Below the pieces are notes generated by a model, which had not been told where the DNA came from, did not search any database, and saw only the letters and a list, made by a program, of their open reading frames with translations. DNA of 64,000 bases. It comes from Nocardia fluminea. Lineage in GTDB: Bacteria; Actinomycetota; Actinomycetes; Mycobacteriales; Mycobacteriaceae. The position numbers and the translations under genes are program-made. Positions 28,091 to 38,976 of the stretch are shown in pieces. The DNA lies in the NCBI RefSeq assembly GCF_002846365.1, contig NZ_PJMW01000002.1:1364001-1428000 (forward strand). Direction: 5' to 3'. The number at the start of each line of letters is the position of its first letter. The stretch's first letter is position 1.

Positions 28091-31000
28091 CCGACCATCC
28101 TGGTATTGCCCCAGAGGGGCTGAATACCCAGCGGGACAGCCAGTTTGGTGGCCTCGAACGATTCGGCCAGCTTGCGCAACCGCAAGTGCACCCCCTCCAG
28201 CAGTTCCACGAGTTCGGTGCGTACGCCGTCGTCGTCGGTGTGTTCCAGGTCGGCCGGGTCGACGCGACGCAACATGCGCTGGGCATCGGCGAGCAGCCGC
28301 TGCCAACGTGACGCGCCGGAACCGCCCGGCAAGGCCTGGAAGTCGGCCTCCAGCCGGTCGAGCTGATAGATCAGCGAACGCGGGTTGCCCGGATCGAACA
28401 GCAGCAACCCCGCGAGCGCGGCCACGTGTGCCGAACCGCGGTGGCGGCGACGGTAACTCACCGCAGACTCCGTCGCCGTGAGGACGGCCTCCGCGACCAC
28501 GCCCTGCGCCTCGGCCGAACTGCGCCGCCCCAGTGCGGCATTGATCAGGGCCGTCACCGCCAGCCCGCGCTCGATCCGCTTGCCGATATCCATGACGTAC
28601 CAGCCGGTGTCGCGCACCATCGACTCCGCGCCGATCCCCGACAGCGACAGCAACGCCGCCAGCGTCAGCGAATGCACCGACGACAGCGCGGTCTCCTGTT
28701 CGGTGCTGGCACCGCGGAATTCGGCCAGAGCACGATCGACTGCGCCGACGATCATCCAGGTGTCACCGGACAGTTGATCACGCACCGCGCGCGCGGCGGA
28801 CCCGTAGTGGTCCACCGCGTAGGACAGCGACCCGGCCAGCTCACGGTCGCCGGTCAAGGAGGCCAGGTACTGGAATCCCTCGGCCGAAGCGCCTGCGACC
28901 GCACGTCGCGCGGTCACACCTTCCTGACCACTGGAATCCATGGCGCGATGGGTGAATTGGCCCTGCGCCTGCCGCGATCGAGCAAGCACCGGCTCGGGCT
29001 CGGGGGCGGGCACCGGCTCCGCACCACGCTCGGGCGTGACACCGGTGGTGCGCAGCGCGCGAGCCAGCGCACTGGTCCCCGCCCGCTCCCACGGCGCCTC
29101 GGTCTCGACCTCGGAGTCGGGTTCGGATTGGCTCTGGCTCGCCGACTGTGATGGCTTCGGCCCAGGGGGCACGTCGTGCGGCACTGCGTCCGTGCCTGCA
29201 TCTTCGCTGGACGAGGACCGCGATGACCGTGTGGCCGCGGAGTCGGGCGTCGGTGCTTGCGCGTCCACCGAATCACGGTGCTCGGCATTCGGATCTTCCG
29301 TCGCAGGACCGTCCTTGGATCGCACGGCCACCAATTGACCGACTCCATTGGGCAGCACTGACTGTGGAGCCACCGTGCCCGTGGTGATCGACAGCGCGCG
29401 CATGAGGATCGGCAACGCCTCGGCGCCGTCGAGCCAGGGCCGGTACCGGTAGTCCTGATAGACGTCATGAGTGGCGGCGAGCAGGCGGACCACCGACTCG
29501 GCGCGTTCGCTGTAGCGGCCCATCCAGAACAGGTCGTTGAGCACGCGTGGCGAGCTGACCGCCTCCACGACCGGCGCCGTCCTGCGCAACCGTTCCTCGT
29601 GCGGCGCTTCGAAACTCGCCGCGGGCACGGTGGCCGGAGCCGCGCGGACCCACACGTCCTTCGCGGCCACCTTGATCACGCTGCGGGTCGGTTCGAGACG
29701 CATCCGCTGCTGACCGAGGCCACCCGACATCGCCGTGTAGCTGCCCCGTCTGGCCAGCGAGAACAACCGCATGCCCACCGGTGCGGCCGCCAACCCCGCC
29801 GGGCCGTCGACCGCGGGCGCGACCGAGAACTCGGCGGGTTCCTGCCCGACCCACTTCCACCGCTCGACCTCGATCCGGGCGGCCAGATCGGCGCGTTCGG
29901 CCGCCGACAGGCTCGGTCCGAAGATGGTCGAGCCGTCGACGGCAGAGCGGATCACCAGGTCACCGACGTGCGACACCAGGTGCGCGCGCTCGGTGTCGTC
30001 GCCACCCCAGTAGCTGGGTGTGGCGTCGAGCAACAGGTCCTCGCCGAGCACCGAGCGGGCGATGCGCGGCAGGAACGGGCTCAGCGCGGGCGATTCCAGC
30101 AGCCCGCTACCGAGGGTGTTCACCACCGTCACCGCACCGCGGCGCAGCACCTCGACCAACCCGACCACACCCAGCCGCGAATCGGGGCGCAGATCCAGCG
30201 GGTCGGAGAACTCGGCGTCCACGCGCCGCAACACCACATCGACCCGTTCCAAGCTGCCGAGCGAGCGCATCCACAGCGCGCCGTCACGCACCACCAGATC
30301 GGAGCTCTCCACCAGCGGGAAGCCGAGCATCTGCGCGAGATAGGCCTGGTCGAAGGCGGTTTCGGAATGTGAACCCGGACTGAGGACGACGACGACCGGC
30401 TCTTCCCCATCGGCCAGTTCCGGGGCCGCCTCCTCGAGCATCAATCGCATGGCACGCGCGAACGGGCTGAGTGGACGCGGTCCCGCGTGCTCGAAAGCCT
30501 CGGGAATGGCCGAGGCCACCACGCGGCGGTCGGCCAGCGCGTACCCGGCGCCCGAGGGAGCCTGTGCCCAGTCGGCGAGCACCCGGAACTGCCCGTCACT
30601 CCATCGGCTGATATCGCAGGCGTGCAGGAACAGCTGGTGGGTGCCCGGGATCGTGATGCCGTGCGCCGCACGCACATATCCGGTGTTGCCGAACACCACC
30701 TCCGGCGGCAACAGGCCCGAGCTCAGCAACCTGCGCGGGCCGTAGACGTCGGTGAGTACCTCGTCGAGGACCAGCGAGCGCTGCACCAGGCCGGTTTCCA
30801 GGCGGGTCCAGTCCTCGGCGGACACCAGCAGCGGGATCGGATCCAGGCGCCATGGTTGCGGTATCGCGGTGTCGTCATCGCCGCCGAGACCGACCTCGGT
30901 GTAGGTGACACCGTCGTCCTCGATCTGCCTGCGCACCCGGTGATCGATCCGGTCGATCCCGCCGATCCCCTGGTCGATGAAGTCGGCCGACAGCTCCGAC

Positions 31001-31191
31001 CACATCGATCGCACCCGTCCACGGCCGTCGACCAATTCGTCGTAGTAGCCCGTGGTCGGCCGACCGCACTCGTCGAAACGCGCACCCGCCGAACTGTCAG
31101 CCCGATACCGCGCGAATTGCTCGGCGACCTGAGCGCGAACACCCGATCCCGGCCGATTCCCGCCCCGTTGCGCTTCATCGCGCTGAGCCAC
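28087..31191 (-). CDS. Circularly permuted ATP-grasp / alpha-E domain fusion
   Basis: The protein has 1034 residues. Residues ~30-520 are a circularly permuted type-2 ATP-grasp ([53 protein letters not shown]), an enzyme class that ligates amino acids or peptides through acyl-phosphates. Residues ~540-1030 are the helical alpha-E domain, opening [20 protein letters not shown]. The alpha-E domain is split by a ~140-residue Ser/Pro/Glu-rich insert (about 625-765, including [20 protein letters not shown]). The two parts are often separate genes. The 5' gap to the upstream operon gene holds a palindromic element. It is probably the ligase of the cluster; its product is unknown. Confidence 0.86.
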   Translation of the reverse strand: MAQRDEAQRGGNRPGSGVRAQVAEQFARYRADSSAGARFDECGRPTTGYYDELVDGRGRVRSMWSELSADFIDQGIGGIDRIDHRVRRQIEDDGVTYTEVGLGGDDDTAIPQPWRLDPIPLLVSAEDWTRLETGLVQRSLVLDEVLTDVYGPRRLLSSGLLPPEVVFGNTGYVRAAHGITIPGTHQLFLHACDISRWSDGQFRVLADWAQAPSGAGYALADRRVVASAIPEAFEHAGPRPLSPFARAMRLMLEEAAPELADGEEPVVVVLSPGSHSETAFDQAYLAQMLGFPLVESSDLVVRDGALWMRSLGSLERVDVVLRRVDAEFSDPLDLRPDSRLGVVGLVEVLRRGAVTVVNTLGSGLLESPALSPFLPRIARSVLGEDLLLDATPSYWGGDDTERAHLVSHVGDLVIRSAVDGSTIFGPSLSAAERADLAARIEVERWKWVGQEPAEFSVAPAVDGPAGLAAAPVGMRLFSLARRGSYTAMSGGLGQQRMRLEPTRSVIKVAAKDVWVRAAPATVPAASFEAPHEERLRRTAPVVEAVSSPRVLNDLFWMGRYSERAESVVRLLAATHDVYQDYRYRPWLDGAEALPILMRALSITTGTVAPQSVLPNGVGQLVAVRSKDGPATEDPNAEHRDSVDAQAPTPDSAATRSSRSSSSEDAGTDAVPHDVPPGPKPSQSASQSQSEPDSEVETEAPWERAGTSALARALRTTGVTPERGAEPVPAPEPEPVLARSRQAQGQFTHRAMDSSGQEGVTARRAVAGASAEGFQYLASLTGDRELAGSLSYAVDHYGSAARAVRDQLSGDTWMIVGAVDRALAEFRGASTEQETALSSVHSLTLAALLSLSGIGAESMVRDTGWYVMDIGKRIERGLAVTALINAALGRRSSAEAQGVVAEAVLTATESAVSYRRRHRGSAHVAALAGLLLFDPGNPRSLIYQLDRLEADFQALPGGSGASRWQRLLADAQRMLRRVDPADLEHTDDDGVRTELVELLEGVHLRLRKLAESFEATKLAVPLGIQPLWGNTRMVG

Positions 31192-31211
31192 CGAGCCTCC
31201 TGTGTTTATTT

Positions 31212-31324
31212 GCGGCTGGCGCCGCGGGGTTTTGCGGCCCCTTTTGTCCCGATTCTTCCCTCCTCCGGTCGGTCGCTGCGCTCCCTCCCTCCGTCAGTCC
31301 AGAATCGGGACGGCCGCAAAACCC
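31212..31324. repeat. Palindromic element, copy 1
   Basis: The head at 31212-31233 is identical over 22 bases to 37274-37295. The element then forms a long imperfect stem: 31227-31239 plus 31246-31256 pairs exactly with 31301-31324, apart from a 6-base bulge (CCTTTT, 31240-31245). The central loop (31257-31300) is pyrimidine-rich. It lies between two operon genes, about 20 bases upstream of the minus-strand start at 31191. Confidence 0.7.
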
Positions 31325-31389
31325 GAAGCCACTGACTTCCGTCGACTGGTCGGCCGGATCGGCGTTCTCGGGCGCCGGGTCTTCCTTTC

Positions 31390-34300
31390 CTACTGGCCCC
31401 AGACTGTTCGCGCGCGGCGTAGGTCCAGGATGCCCGGTGCTCCGACATCGGTCGACTGTGCCGCGATCTTCGCACGGAGTTCGGCCGGATCCATCGGGTT
31501 CACCGTATGACCGGCGGCCTCGAAACGGCGATTGCGGCGCGATTGGGCGGCGACGGCGTTGACGGGTGCGTCGTCGTAGGCGCGGCCGCCGGGGTGCACG
31601 ACGTGGTAGGTGCAGCCGCCGCGCGAGATACCCGTCGCGACGTCCACCAGGTCGAACACCAGGGGGGCGTCGACGGTGATCGAGGGGTGCAGGGAGTTCG
31701 GCGGCTGCCAGGCGCGGTAGCGCACGCCCGCCACCTGCACATCGGATTTATCGGTGGCCAACAGCGGAACCGGCATGCCGTTGCAGGTCAGGACGTAGCG
31801 GCCACGGTCGGCGCCGACGAGGCGCACCTGCAACCGTTCCACCGACGAGTCGACGTAGCGAGCGGTGCCCTGGCCGGTGGTCTGTTCGCCGAGGGTGAGC
31901 CAGGGTTCGATCGCCCCGCGCAGTTCCAGCTCCGCCTCGCCGATCATGGCGGTGCCGATGCGGGGGAAGCGGAATTCGGTGAAGGGGTCGAGCCAGGAGG
32001 TGTCGAAGTCGACGCCCGCCGCGCGCAGGTCGGCGGCCACTTCGGCGATGTCGTTGGTCAGGAAGTGCGGCAGCAGATAGCGGCCGTGCAGGTTGGACCC
32101 GTGCCGGATCAGTGGCGCGCGCAGCGGCTTGTCCCAGAACATCGCGACCAGGCCGCGCACCAGCAGCGACTGCACCATCGCCATCTGGAAATGCGGCGGC
32201 ATCTCGAAGCCGCGCAGCTCGAGCAGCCCGAGCCGGCCACGAGCGGAGTCGGGGCTGTACAGCTTGTCGATGCAGAACTCGGCGCGGTGGGTGTTGCCGG
32301 TGAGATCGGTGAGCAGGTGGCGCAGCGCACGGTCGATATGCCAAGGGGCCGACTGGATTTCGTACGGCGTCGGACCGGGGGCTTGCTCGGCGGTGAGCCT
32401 GGCGACCTCGGCGAAAGCGATCTCCAGTTCGTAGAGCGCCCCTTCGCGACCCTCGTCCGCGCGGGGCGCCTGCGAGGTGGGGCCGACGAAACGACCGGCG
32501 AACAGGTACGACAGCGCGGGATGACGCTGCCAGTAGGTGAGCATGGAGACCAGCAGGTCGGGGCGGCGCAGCATCGGCGAACGCGCCGGGGTGACCCCGC
32601 CGAGGGTGATGTGGTTGCCGCCGCCGGTGCCGCCGTGCGTGCCGTCCACGTCGAAGGACTCGGTGCTCAGCCGGGCGAGCCTGGCCTGCTCGTACAGGGT
32701 GTTCAGCACCTCGGCCTGCTCGGCGAACGAGCTCGTCGGCATGATGTTGACCTCGATCACGCCCGGGTCGGGCGTCACCGAAAAGGTCTGCAGGCGTGCG
32801 TCACTCGGTGGGGCATAGCCCTCCAGCACCACCGGCTGGCCGATCGCGACCGCCGCCGCCTCGACCTTCGCGATCAGATCGAGGAAGTCGTCGAGCTCGG
32901 TGACCGGCGGCAGGAACACGTGCAGCCGGCCCTGCCTGACCTCGGCGACCAGCGCGGTCGTCGGCGTGAAATCGGCGGGCTCCACCGCGGCGGGCGGCTC
33001 GGCCCGGTCCGCGCGCAGCGGTTTCTGGTAGAGCGGATCGCTGTCGGGCAGCACCGGCGGCGCGTGCCAGGACACCGACCCGATCGGCAGGCGAAGTCCG
33101 GCAGGCGAATCGCCATCGGCCAACACGATCCGGCCCCGGCCGCCCTCGGCACGCCCACGGCGCAGCTGCCAGTCGGCACTGGCCCAGCCCGCGCCGTCGG
33201 CTCGCCGATGAATCGGCAGCACGTACGCCGACGGCTGATCGACCGACTCCTCCAGGCTCTCGAGCAATACCCGGCGTACCTCGGGCGAGTCCTCGGCCGG
33301 GTCGATATCGGCGGGCGGGGGATCACCGTACGGCGCACTCACGGTCGCCGCCAGCCGTGCCAACGGATCCTCGAACGCGGGCCGCACCTGCTGATCGGGC
33401 AACCCGAGGGTGCCGGCGATCTCAGCGATCAGCGCTTTGGCCGCGCCGATGTCGGCGGCGGGCGCACGCTCCGGGATCACCCCGGCGGCGGTGTTGATCG
33501 GCTGCGAGCGGGCGAGCTGGATGGGCGCGAAGGCCGGCAGCCCCGCGTTGCCTTTGTCCTTCTTCCCGCGAAGTTTGCTCTTCCGCATCGCTTTTCGCAG
33601 TTCGGCCGCCGACTTCTCGGCAGCGGCCGGCTCCTCGGCTTCCCGCGTCGACTCCTCGGCCTTCTTCGCGGGGCGAACAGCGCCGCCGGCTTCAGCGCCG
33701 GCCTGCTGACTCTCCGCGGCGCGGCGGTGTTCGGCGACGACCAACTCGATGGGCTCGTCGATCAGCGCGGGTCCGTCGTCGAACTCCACCACCTCCAGGT
33801 CCGCGGCCTCCTCAGCAGGTTCCGCTGTCTCCGCGAGATCGCCGGCATCGGTGTCGTCGACCGGATCGAGCACTTCGGCACCGACCGACCTGCCGCTGCG
33901 CCGGACATCGTCATCGTCGGCGAGCCCCAGCGCGACAACGGCGGCGGCGAGTTCGTCACCGCCTACCCGACGCCGCGCGTCGAAGACCGCGACCATGTCG
34001 ACCGGGTGGAGATGCGCGTCGAGCACCGACACCGCGTCGGCCGGTGCCGACACGTCATCGGTCGCGTCCACGCCCGCCTCGTCCGCCAGGCCGAGCGCGA
34101 CGACAGCGGTCGCGACCTCGGCACCGGCCGGTGCGTAGCCGTTCGAACGCGAGTGCCCAGCGGTCTCGGCGCCCGGCGTGTGCCGCGCAACCGGCGTCCA
34201 CGGGTCGGTGAGCAGGTCCTGACGCTGCCAGATCGGCTCGCCGTCGGCCCGCCACGCGATCGCGATCTCCCAGCGGGGCAACGGTTCTCCGGGATACCAC

Positions 34301-35469
34301 TTGCCCTGGCGATACTGCACGATGCCGGTCGGCGCGTAGATCGAGCGGAGCCGGTCGGCGAGGTCGACGGCGCGCTCACGTTTGTGCCTGCCGTCGGCGT
34401 CGGTGGTCCACTGGGCGCTGACCTGGTCGTCGATGGAGACGAAGGTGGGCTCACCGCCCATGGTGAGCCCCACATCGGCCGCGGCCATCCGCGCGTCGAT
34501 CGCGGCACCGGAGGCGACGATGCGTTCCCACTGAGAATCGGTATAGGGCAGCGTGACTCGCGGATCCTCGTGGATACGGCGCACCACATTGCTGAAGTCG
34601 AGAGTGGCCTCGGTGATCCCGGTCGCCCCGCTGATCGGGGCGGCGGCGCCGGGATGCGGGGTGGCGGCCAGCGGAATGTGGCCCTCGCCCGCGAACAGTC
34701 CGGAGGTGGGATCCATCCCGACCCAGCCCGCGCCGGGCAGATACACCTCGGTCCAGGCGTGCAGGTCGGTGAAGTCGGCGCTCGGGCCCGACGGGCCGTC
34801 CAGCGACGGCACGTCGGAGGTGAGCTGAACCAGGTAGCCGGAGACGAACCGGGCGGCCAGCCCCAGCTCACGCAGCACGCCGACGAGCAGCCAGGCCGAG
34901 TCGCGGCAGGATCCGAGCGCGGTACGCAGCGTGTGATCGGGTGTCTGCACACCCGCTTCCATGCGCACCGTGTAGTCGACCGAATTACGCAGCGCGTAGT
35001 TGAGTTCCACGAGGTAGTCGATGACCCGGGTCCGGCCCTGCGGTCGATGTGCCCGCGCCCACTCCCGCAACAACTCCCCCGGGCCGCTGCCCGGCTCGGC
35101 CTCGTCGACACGTCGCAGGTAGGGCGCGAGATCCTCGGCGAGGGCGGTGTCGTAGTCGAACGGGAAGAACTCGGCGTAGTCCTCGATGAAGAAGTCGAAC
35201 GGATTGACCACCTCGAGGTCGGCGATCAACCCGACGGTGATCGACAACTCCTTGGTGGGATTCGGAAATACCAGGCGCGCAACGAAATTGCCGAAGGCAT
35301 CCTGCTGCCAGTTGACGAAGTGGTCCGCCGGCGACACCTCGAGCGAGTACGCCTCGATCGGCGTCCGCGAGTGCGGCGCGGGGCGCAACCGCACTTCGTG
35401 CGGATGCACCTCGACGAGACGATCGAAGGAGTATGCCGTGCGGTGCTCGAGTGACACCTTGATGCCCAT
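31390..35469 (-). CDS. Transglutaminase-DUF2126 large protein
   Basis: The protein has 1359 residues. Residues 1-255 are a transglutaminase N-domain and core with Cys188 ([12 protein letters not shown]), His237 ([12 protein letters not shown]) and Asp253 (MDPTSG). Residues ~300-430 and ~680-1359 make up the DUF2126 region ([24 protein letters not shown], later [10 protein letters not shown]). Between them, about residues 430-675 are an acidic/Ala-rich insert with a repeated AVVALGLAD unit (455-463 and 510-518) and a basic end ([11 protein letters not shown]). The insert makes the protein longer than the ~1100-residue relatives I recall. It is the first gene of the operon. ATG 35469 fits the conserved [10 protein letters not shown] start, although GGAGG directly abuts it. 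Confidence 0.86.
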   Translation of the reverse strand: MGIKVSLEHRTAYSFDRLVEVHPHEVRLRPAPHSRTPIEAYSLEVSPADHFVNWQQDAFGNFVARLVFPNPTKELSITVGLIADLEVVNPFDFFIEDYAEFFPFDYDTALAEDLAPYLRRVDEAEPGSGPGELLREWARAHRPQGRTRVIDYLVELNYALRNSVDYTVRMEAGVQTPDHTLRTALGSCRDSAWLLVGVLRELGLAARFVSGYLVQLTSDVPSLDGPSGPSADFTDLHAWTEVYLPGAGWVGMDPTSGLFAGEGHIPLAATPHPGAAAPISGATGITEATLDFSNVVRRIHEDPRVTLPYTDSQWERIVASGAAIDARMAAADVGLTMGGEPTFVSIDDQVSAQWTTDADGRHKRERAVDLADRLRSIYAPTGIVQYRQGKWYPGEPLPRWEIAIAWRADGEPIWQRQDLLTDPWTPVARHTPGAETAGHSRSNGYAPAGAEVATAVVALGLADEAGVDATDDVSAPADAVSVLDAHLHPVDMVAVFDARRRVGGDELAAAVVALGLADDDDVRRSGRSVGAEVLDPVDDTDAGDLAETAEPAEEAADLEVVEFDDGPALIDEPIELVVAEHRRAAESQQAGAEAGGAVRPAKKAEESTREAEEPAAAEKSAAELRKAMRKSKLRGKKDKGNAGLPAFAPIQLARSQPINTAAGVIPERAPAADIGAAKALIAEIAGTLGLPDQQVRPAFEDPLARLAATVSAPYGDPPPADIDPAEDSPEVRRVLLESLEESVDQPSAYVLPIHRRADGAGWASADWQLRRGRAEGGRGRIVLADGDSPAGLRLPIGSVSWHAPPVLPDSDPLYQKPLRADRAEPPAAVEPADFTPTTALVAEVRQGRLHVFLPPVTELDDFLDLIAKVEAAAVAIGQPVVLEGYAPPSDARLQTFSVTPDPGVIEVNIMPTSSFAEQAEVLNTLYEQARLARLSTESFDVDGTHGGTGGGNHITLGGVTPARSPMLRRPDLLVSMLTYWQRHPALSYLFAGRFVGPTSQAPRADEGREGALYELEIAFAEVARLTAEQAPGPTPYEIQSAPWHIDRALRHLLTDLTGNTHRAEFCIDKLYSPDSARGRLGLLELRGFEMPPHFQMAMVQSLLVRGLVAMFWDKPLRAPLIRHGSNLHGRYLLPHFLTNDIAEVAADLRAAGVDFDTSWLDPFTEFRFPRIGTAMIGEAELELRGAIEPWLTLGEQTTGQGTARYVDSSVERLQVRLVGADRGRYVLTCNGMPVPLLATDKSDVQVAGVRYRAWQPPNSLHPSITVDAPLVFDLVDVATGISRGGCTYHVVHPGGRAYDDAPVNAVAAQSRRNRRFEAAGHTVNPMDPAELRAKIAAQSTDVGAPGILDLRRARTVWGQ

Positions 35470-35617
35470 CCTCCAAGTGGACCACACACCCCCGACACCG
35501 CGTGGGCCGACGAAACCTGAGTTTCCCGACCGGCCCCCCTTTCGAAACACGCTGGTAATAGCGCGGGGCGGGGACCACATCGATTACCGTCCGCCCAGCT
35601 CCCCGTAGGCTGGCCGG

Positions 35618-36259
35618 GTGAGCTACGACCACATCCTCCTGCCGTCCGGCGTCGCCAGCTCCGTCGACGAGATCGACGCGTACCTGGCCGCCCAGGAAGG
35701 CGTGACCGAGTCCGAAGCGATCGCCGAGATCGCGGCCGAGCTGAACGCGCGCAACGCCGAACTGCCGGTGGACGACTCGTTCCTCAGCGTCGAATCCGTC
35801 GGCGGCCCGAGCGGCGACACGCTCTACATCCCCTCGCCGTACGACGCCATCGGCTTCGTCCGCAACCTGCTCTTCGACCTCGCCACCCCGCGCGGCTACG
35901 CCGTCTACGATCCGCAGCTGACCTGGCTGATCGACCCGGCGGGCCACATCCCGATCAACGTCACGCACGGCGGCGCGGGTGAATTCCCCTATCTCACCGA
36001 GGAATTGGCGCACCAGTGGGTCGCCGGGCTCGCCGCGCCGAACCCGTACCTCATCGTCGAACAAGGTGAACAACGCTACATCCAGACCTACCGCGACCCG
36101 GGCGGCCCGTACACCCTCGAGTATCGCGACGGCGCGCCCGACCGGCATTTCGGTACCACCCTCGAGGACCCTGCCCAGGTCGCGAGCATCATCTGGGAGT
36201 GGGCCAACGGTAAGCCCGCCCCCACCGACGGCGTCGCCTGGACCCGCGTCGAGCTCTGA
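35618..36259 (+). CDS. Uncharacterised protein, 213 residues
   Basis: Not recognised. It is an acidic, soluble protein without signal or membrane segments. An N-terminal helical part (residues 10-50, with DEIDAYLAAQEGV) is followed by an alpha/beta region ending YRDPGGPYTLEYRDGAPDRH and a final WEWANGKP helix. The C-terminal half resembles small bacterial immunity-type proteins in style only. GTG 35618 comes six bases after TAGGCT (35606-35611), suggesting a leaderless mRNA. It is transcribed away from the DUF2126 operon and could share its control region. Confidence 0.75.
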   Translation: MSYDHILLPSGVASSVDEIDAYLAAQEGVTESEAIAEIAAELNARNAELPVDDSFLSVESVGGPSGDTLYIPSPYDAIGFVRNLLFDLATPRGYAVYDPQLTWLIDPAGHIPINVTHGGAGEFPYLTEELAHQWVAGLAAPNPYLIVEQGEQRYIQTYRDPGGPYTLEYRDGAPDRHFGTTLEDPAQVASIIWEWANGKPAPTDGVAWTRVEL

Positions 36260-36275
36260 TCCCCGGCGGACGTGA

Positions 36276-36298
36276 CGGGCGGCGATCACCGCCGCCCG
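36276..36298. terminator. Bidirectional hairpin terminator
   Basis: Perfect 9-bp stem CGGGCGGCG/CGCCGCCCG with a 5-base loop, between convergent genes ending at 36259 and 36303. Confidence 0.75.
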
Positions 36299-36302
36299 GT
36301 TA

Positions 36303-36911
36303 CTACAGCGTCCGTCTGCCGGACAGTGCCCGTCCGAGGGTCAGTTCGTCGGCGAATTCCAGGTCGCCACCCATCGGCAGCCCGGAGGCCAGCCGCGTGA
36401 CGGTGAGCCCGGGGAAATCGCGCAGCATCCGCACGAGATAGGTGGCCGTCGCCTCGCCCTCGGTGTTCGGGTCGGTCGCGATGATCACCTCGCTCACGTC
36501 GACGCCGTCCTCCTGATTGCCGATGCGGGTGAGCAGTTCCCTGATCCGCAGCTGATCCGGACCGACGCCGCTGAGCGGATCGAGCGCACCGCCGAGCACG
36601 TGGTAGCGACCACGGAACTCACGGGTGCGCTCGATCGCCTGCACATCCTTGGGTTCCTCGACCACACAGATCATCGTGCGGTCGCGGCGTGGGTCGGCAC
36701 AGATCCGGCACAGCTCGCCGTCGGCGACAGTGCCGCACGACACGCAGAACTGGACGCCGTCGCGCACCTTCTGCAGCGCGGACTGCAACCGGTCGATATC
36801 CGGCGGCTCCACCTGCAGCAGGTGAAAAGCGATGCGCTGTGCGCTCTTCGGTCCGACGCCGGGCAGTTTGCCCAGCTCGTCGATCAGATCCTGAACCGGC
36901 CCCTCATACAT
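36303..36911 (-). CDS. recR: Recombination protein RecR
   Basis: The protein has 202 residues, the usual length. A helix-hairpin-helix ([20 protein letters not shown]) is at residues 13-32, followed by the C4 zinc finger [16 protein letters not shown] and a TOPRIM domain with VVEEPKD and [11 protein letters not shown]. It works with RecF and RecO in gap repair. ATG overlaps the ybaB stop by one base (TGATG). In many bacteria dnaX-ybaB-recR are together; here dnaX lies 15 kb away. Confidence 0.97.
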   Translation of the reverse strand: MYEGPVQDLIDELGKLPGVGPKSAQRIAFHLLQVEPPDIDRLQSALQKVRDGVQFCVSCGTVADGELCRICADPRRDRTMICVVEEPKDVQAIERTREFRGRYHVLGGALDPLSGVGPDQLRIRELLTRIGNQEDGVDVSEVIIATDPNTEGEATATYLVRMLRDFPGLTVTRLASGLPMGGDLEFADELTLGRALSGRRTL

Positions 36912-37255
36912 CAGAAGTCGGGCAGACCGGGCATCGAACCGCCGCCGAGACCTTGCGACAGCGGGCCGAGGCGCTCGGCCGCGAGCTGCTGCGCGTTGGT
37001 CATCGCGTCGTTGATCGCGCCGATGACCAGGTCCTGCAGTCCGTCGACATCCTCCGGATCGACCACCTTCGGGTCGATCGTCAGCGCGATCACCTCGCCG
37101 CTGACCTTGATCGTCGCCTGCACCAGACCGCCACCGGCCTGACCGGCCACCTCGGTCTCGGCGAGCTCGGCCTGCGCCTGCATCACGGCCTGCTGCATCT
37201 GCTGAGCCTGAGCGAGCAGTGCCTGCATATCGAACTGACCATCACCGGGTTGCAC
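36911..37255 (-). CDS. ybaB: YbaB/EbfC family nucleoid-associated protein
   Basis: The protein has 114 residues. A helical start rich in Gln/Met ([21 protein letters not shown]) can be read as [10 protein letters not shown] then [11 protein letters not shown]. It is followed by [21 protein letters not shown] strands and a helix [20 protein letters not shown], the tweezer-like dimer fold that binds DNA. GTG 37255 has AGGAG upstream. A palindromic element lies just 5' of the ribosome-binding site. Coupled to recR. Confidence 0.93.
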   Translation of the reverse strand: MQPGDGQFDMQALLAQAQQMQQAVMQAQAELAETEVAGQAGGGLVQATIKVSGEVIALTIDPKVVDPEDVDGLQDLVIGAINDAMTNAQQLAAERLGPLSQGLGGGSMPGLPDF

Positions 37256-37273
37256 AACACTCCTGTATTTTCG

Positions 37274-37380
37274 GCGGCTGGCGCCGCGGGGTTTTCGGCC
37301 CTGGGGGCCTCACACCCGAGGGACGATACTGCGCCTTCGGCGTTCCGTCTCGCCCCTCGGGTGCGAGGCGGCCGAAAACC
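37274..37380. repeat. Palindromic element, copy 2
   Basis: The head at 37274-37295 is identical to copy 1 at 31212-31233. The outer stem GGTTTTCGGCC (37290-37300) pairs with GGCCGAAAACC (37370-37380). The inner stem 37307-37322 pairs with 37354-37369 (16 bp, one mismatch). The central hairpin differs from copy 1. It sits about 20 bases upstream of the minus-strand ybaB start, as copy 1 does for its gene. Confidence 0.7.
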
Positions 37381-37526
37381 GTGGGTGCGTCGGGTGCGGG
37401 GCTCGGCCACGTGTTCTTCGCTAGTTTAGTCGCGGGAAACGGCGGCGAAAGCGATGGCTCGGCGAGCTGTTCGGGCATACGATCATGCGAGGTCGAGCAA
37501 TGATTCAGCAATCTCTAGGAGATCGA

Positions 37527-38102
37527 ATGAATGTGTCTCGTGCGCGCGTGGCATCGACAGCAGCCGCGCTCGCTTCTGTCGCCAGCCTGCTCTTTCTCAC
37601 ATCACCGGCCGTATCGGCCGATTCCGGAGCCGAAATCGCCGACTACGGCAACGGCTGCGTTCTCGATCCCGGCAATCGAGCGGCGACCGTTGATTCCTTG
37701 CGTTTCCGGTGCAGCGTCACTCAGCAGGACCAGATCTACCGCGACGCGCAGGCGGGCGCGGTGGCGACGGGCCCGACCAACGGCTGGGTGACGCGCCCAC
37801 CGCAACTCGAGGCGGCCGCTCCGGCGCTGTGGGTCGGCAAGGTGTTCCGCACCGGGCCCGACGGCGGCACCCTGACCAACCGCGTCACCGGCGCCGGGAT
37901 CGAGGCGTTCCCCGCCGACGTCTACCGCGCACCGTCGATCCTCGACGGCGCCCCCACCCGGGCGCTGAACTACGCGCCCTCGCCCACCCCGCAGGTCTAC
38001 GACGAGATCCGCGAGGTCACCCCGGGCGTCTGGTTCGGCTATTCGTGGTGGCGCGAGGGCTCGTGGCCGCTGCTCGCGTCCTTCGTCCTGACGCCTGCCT
38101 GA
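37527..38102 (+). CDS. Secreted protein of unknown function
   Basis: The protein has 191 residues. A Sec signal peptide spans residues 1-31 (basic MNVSRARV, hydrophobic ALASVASLLFL, cleavage near AVSA-DS). The mature part has two Cys (NGCVLD, RFRCSV) and no recognisable domain; the ending VWFGYSWWREGSWPLLASF is Trp-rich. ATG 37527 has AGGAG six bases upstream. A TACGAT -10 candidate lies about 55 bases upstream. Function not assigned. Confidence 0.75.
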   Translation: MNVSRARVASTAAALASVASLLFLTSPAVSADSGAEIADYGNGCVLDPGNRAATVDSLRFRCSVTQQDQIYRDAQAGAVATGPTNGWVTRPPQLEAAAPALWVGKVFRTGPDGGTLTNRVTGAGIEAFPADVYRAPSILDGAPTRALNYAPSPTPQVYDEIREVTPGVWFGYSWWREGSWPLLASFVLTPA

Positions 38103-38110
38103 TCGGGTTC

Positions 38111-38141
38111 TTGACCCTCCACCCGCTGGAGGGTGTTCTCT
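38111..38141 (+). promoter_or_regulatory. MerR-type promoter/operator
   Basis: TTGACC (-35, 38111-38116) and TTCTCT (-10, 38136-38141) are 19 bases apart, the overlong spacing typical of MerR targets. The spacer holds the dyad ACCCTCC (38114-38120) / GGAGGGT (38128-38134). The start codon at 38149 is about where transcription would begin. Confidence 0.65.
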
Positions 38142-38148
38142 GGACGGC

Positions 38149-38976
38149 ATGACAGCAACCGTGGCGATCGGCGAGTTCGCCCGCCTCACCCATCTGAGCG
38201 TCAAGACGCTGCGGTACTACCACGAGATCGAGCTACTCGAGCCCGCCGCGGTGGACGCGGGCACCGGTTATCGCCGGTATTCCACCGACCAGGTGGAGCG
38301 GGCGCATCTGATCCGCCGTCTGCGTGACCTGGACATGCCGCTCCCGGAGATCCGTACCGTGCTCGCGACGGCCGATCCCGCCGAGCGCGACACCACCTTG
38401 CGGGCGCATCTGACCAGGATGGAAGCAGCCCTGGAACGCACCCGCGAGGTGGTGGTCTCGCTGCGCGCCCTGCTCACCGCGCCCCCGCTGCCGATCGAGG
38501 TCGACTACCGGATCGAGCCCGCGTTCACGGCGCTCACGGTCACCGACCAGGTAGAGCACACGGCCATCTCCGACTGGTGCGGCACGGCGTTCGAGCAGCT
38601 GTACACGATCCTGCTCGAGTCCGGCGTCGATCCGGGAGGCGTTGCGGGCGCGACCTATTCGAACGAGTTCTTCACCGAGGACAACGGCCGGGTCACCGCG
38701 TACGTGCCGCTGCCGCCGGGAGCCGAGTTCATCCCCACCCGCGGCTTCGCCATCGTCGACTTTCCCGCCCGCCACTTCGCCGTGGCGGTGCACGACGGCC
38801 CGTTCGAAGACTTCGACCGCACCTACGGCGCACTCGGCAGCCATGTCGCCGAGCACGGCACCGCACTGCCCGACGAACCGGTCCGCGAGCGCTACCTCGT
38901 GGGTCCGGACATCACCGATAACCCGGCCGACTACCGCACCGAAGTGTGCTGGCCGATCACCGAAGGAGAAATCTGA
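38149..38976 (+). CDS. MerR family regulator with GyrI-like effector domain
   Basis: The protein has 275 residues. The MerR helix-turn-helix is at the N-terminus (IGEFARLTHLSVKTLRYYHE), followed by a dimerisation coiled coil (about 80-115) and a GyrI/BmrR-like small-molecule-binding domain from residue 120. The long-spacer operator sits in its own promoter, so autoregulation is likely. The mRNA is probably leaderless. It overlaps the VOC gene by one base (TGATG), so the two form an operon that may respond to and detoxify the same ligand. Confidence 0.88.
   Translation: MTATVAIGEFARLTHLSVKTLRYYHEIELLEPAAVDAGTGYRRYSTDQVERAHLIRRLRDLDMPLPEIRTVLATADPAERDTTLRAHLTRMEAALERTREVVVSLRALLTAPPLPIEVDYRIEPAFTALTVTDQVEHTAISDWCGTAFEQLYTILLESGVDPGGVAGATYSNEFFTEDNGRVTAYVPLPPGAEFIPTRGFAIVDFPARHFAVAVHDGPFEDFDRTYGALGSHVAEHGTALPDEPVRERYLVGPDITDNPADYRTEVCWPITEGEI

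Noticed and set aside
31507..35454. Very long open frame (1315 codons) antisense to the DUF2126 gene
   Set aside because: It is a high-GC shadow of a gene with clear domains; its translation is Arg/Gly/His-rich without any recognisable motif.
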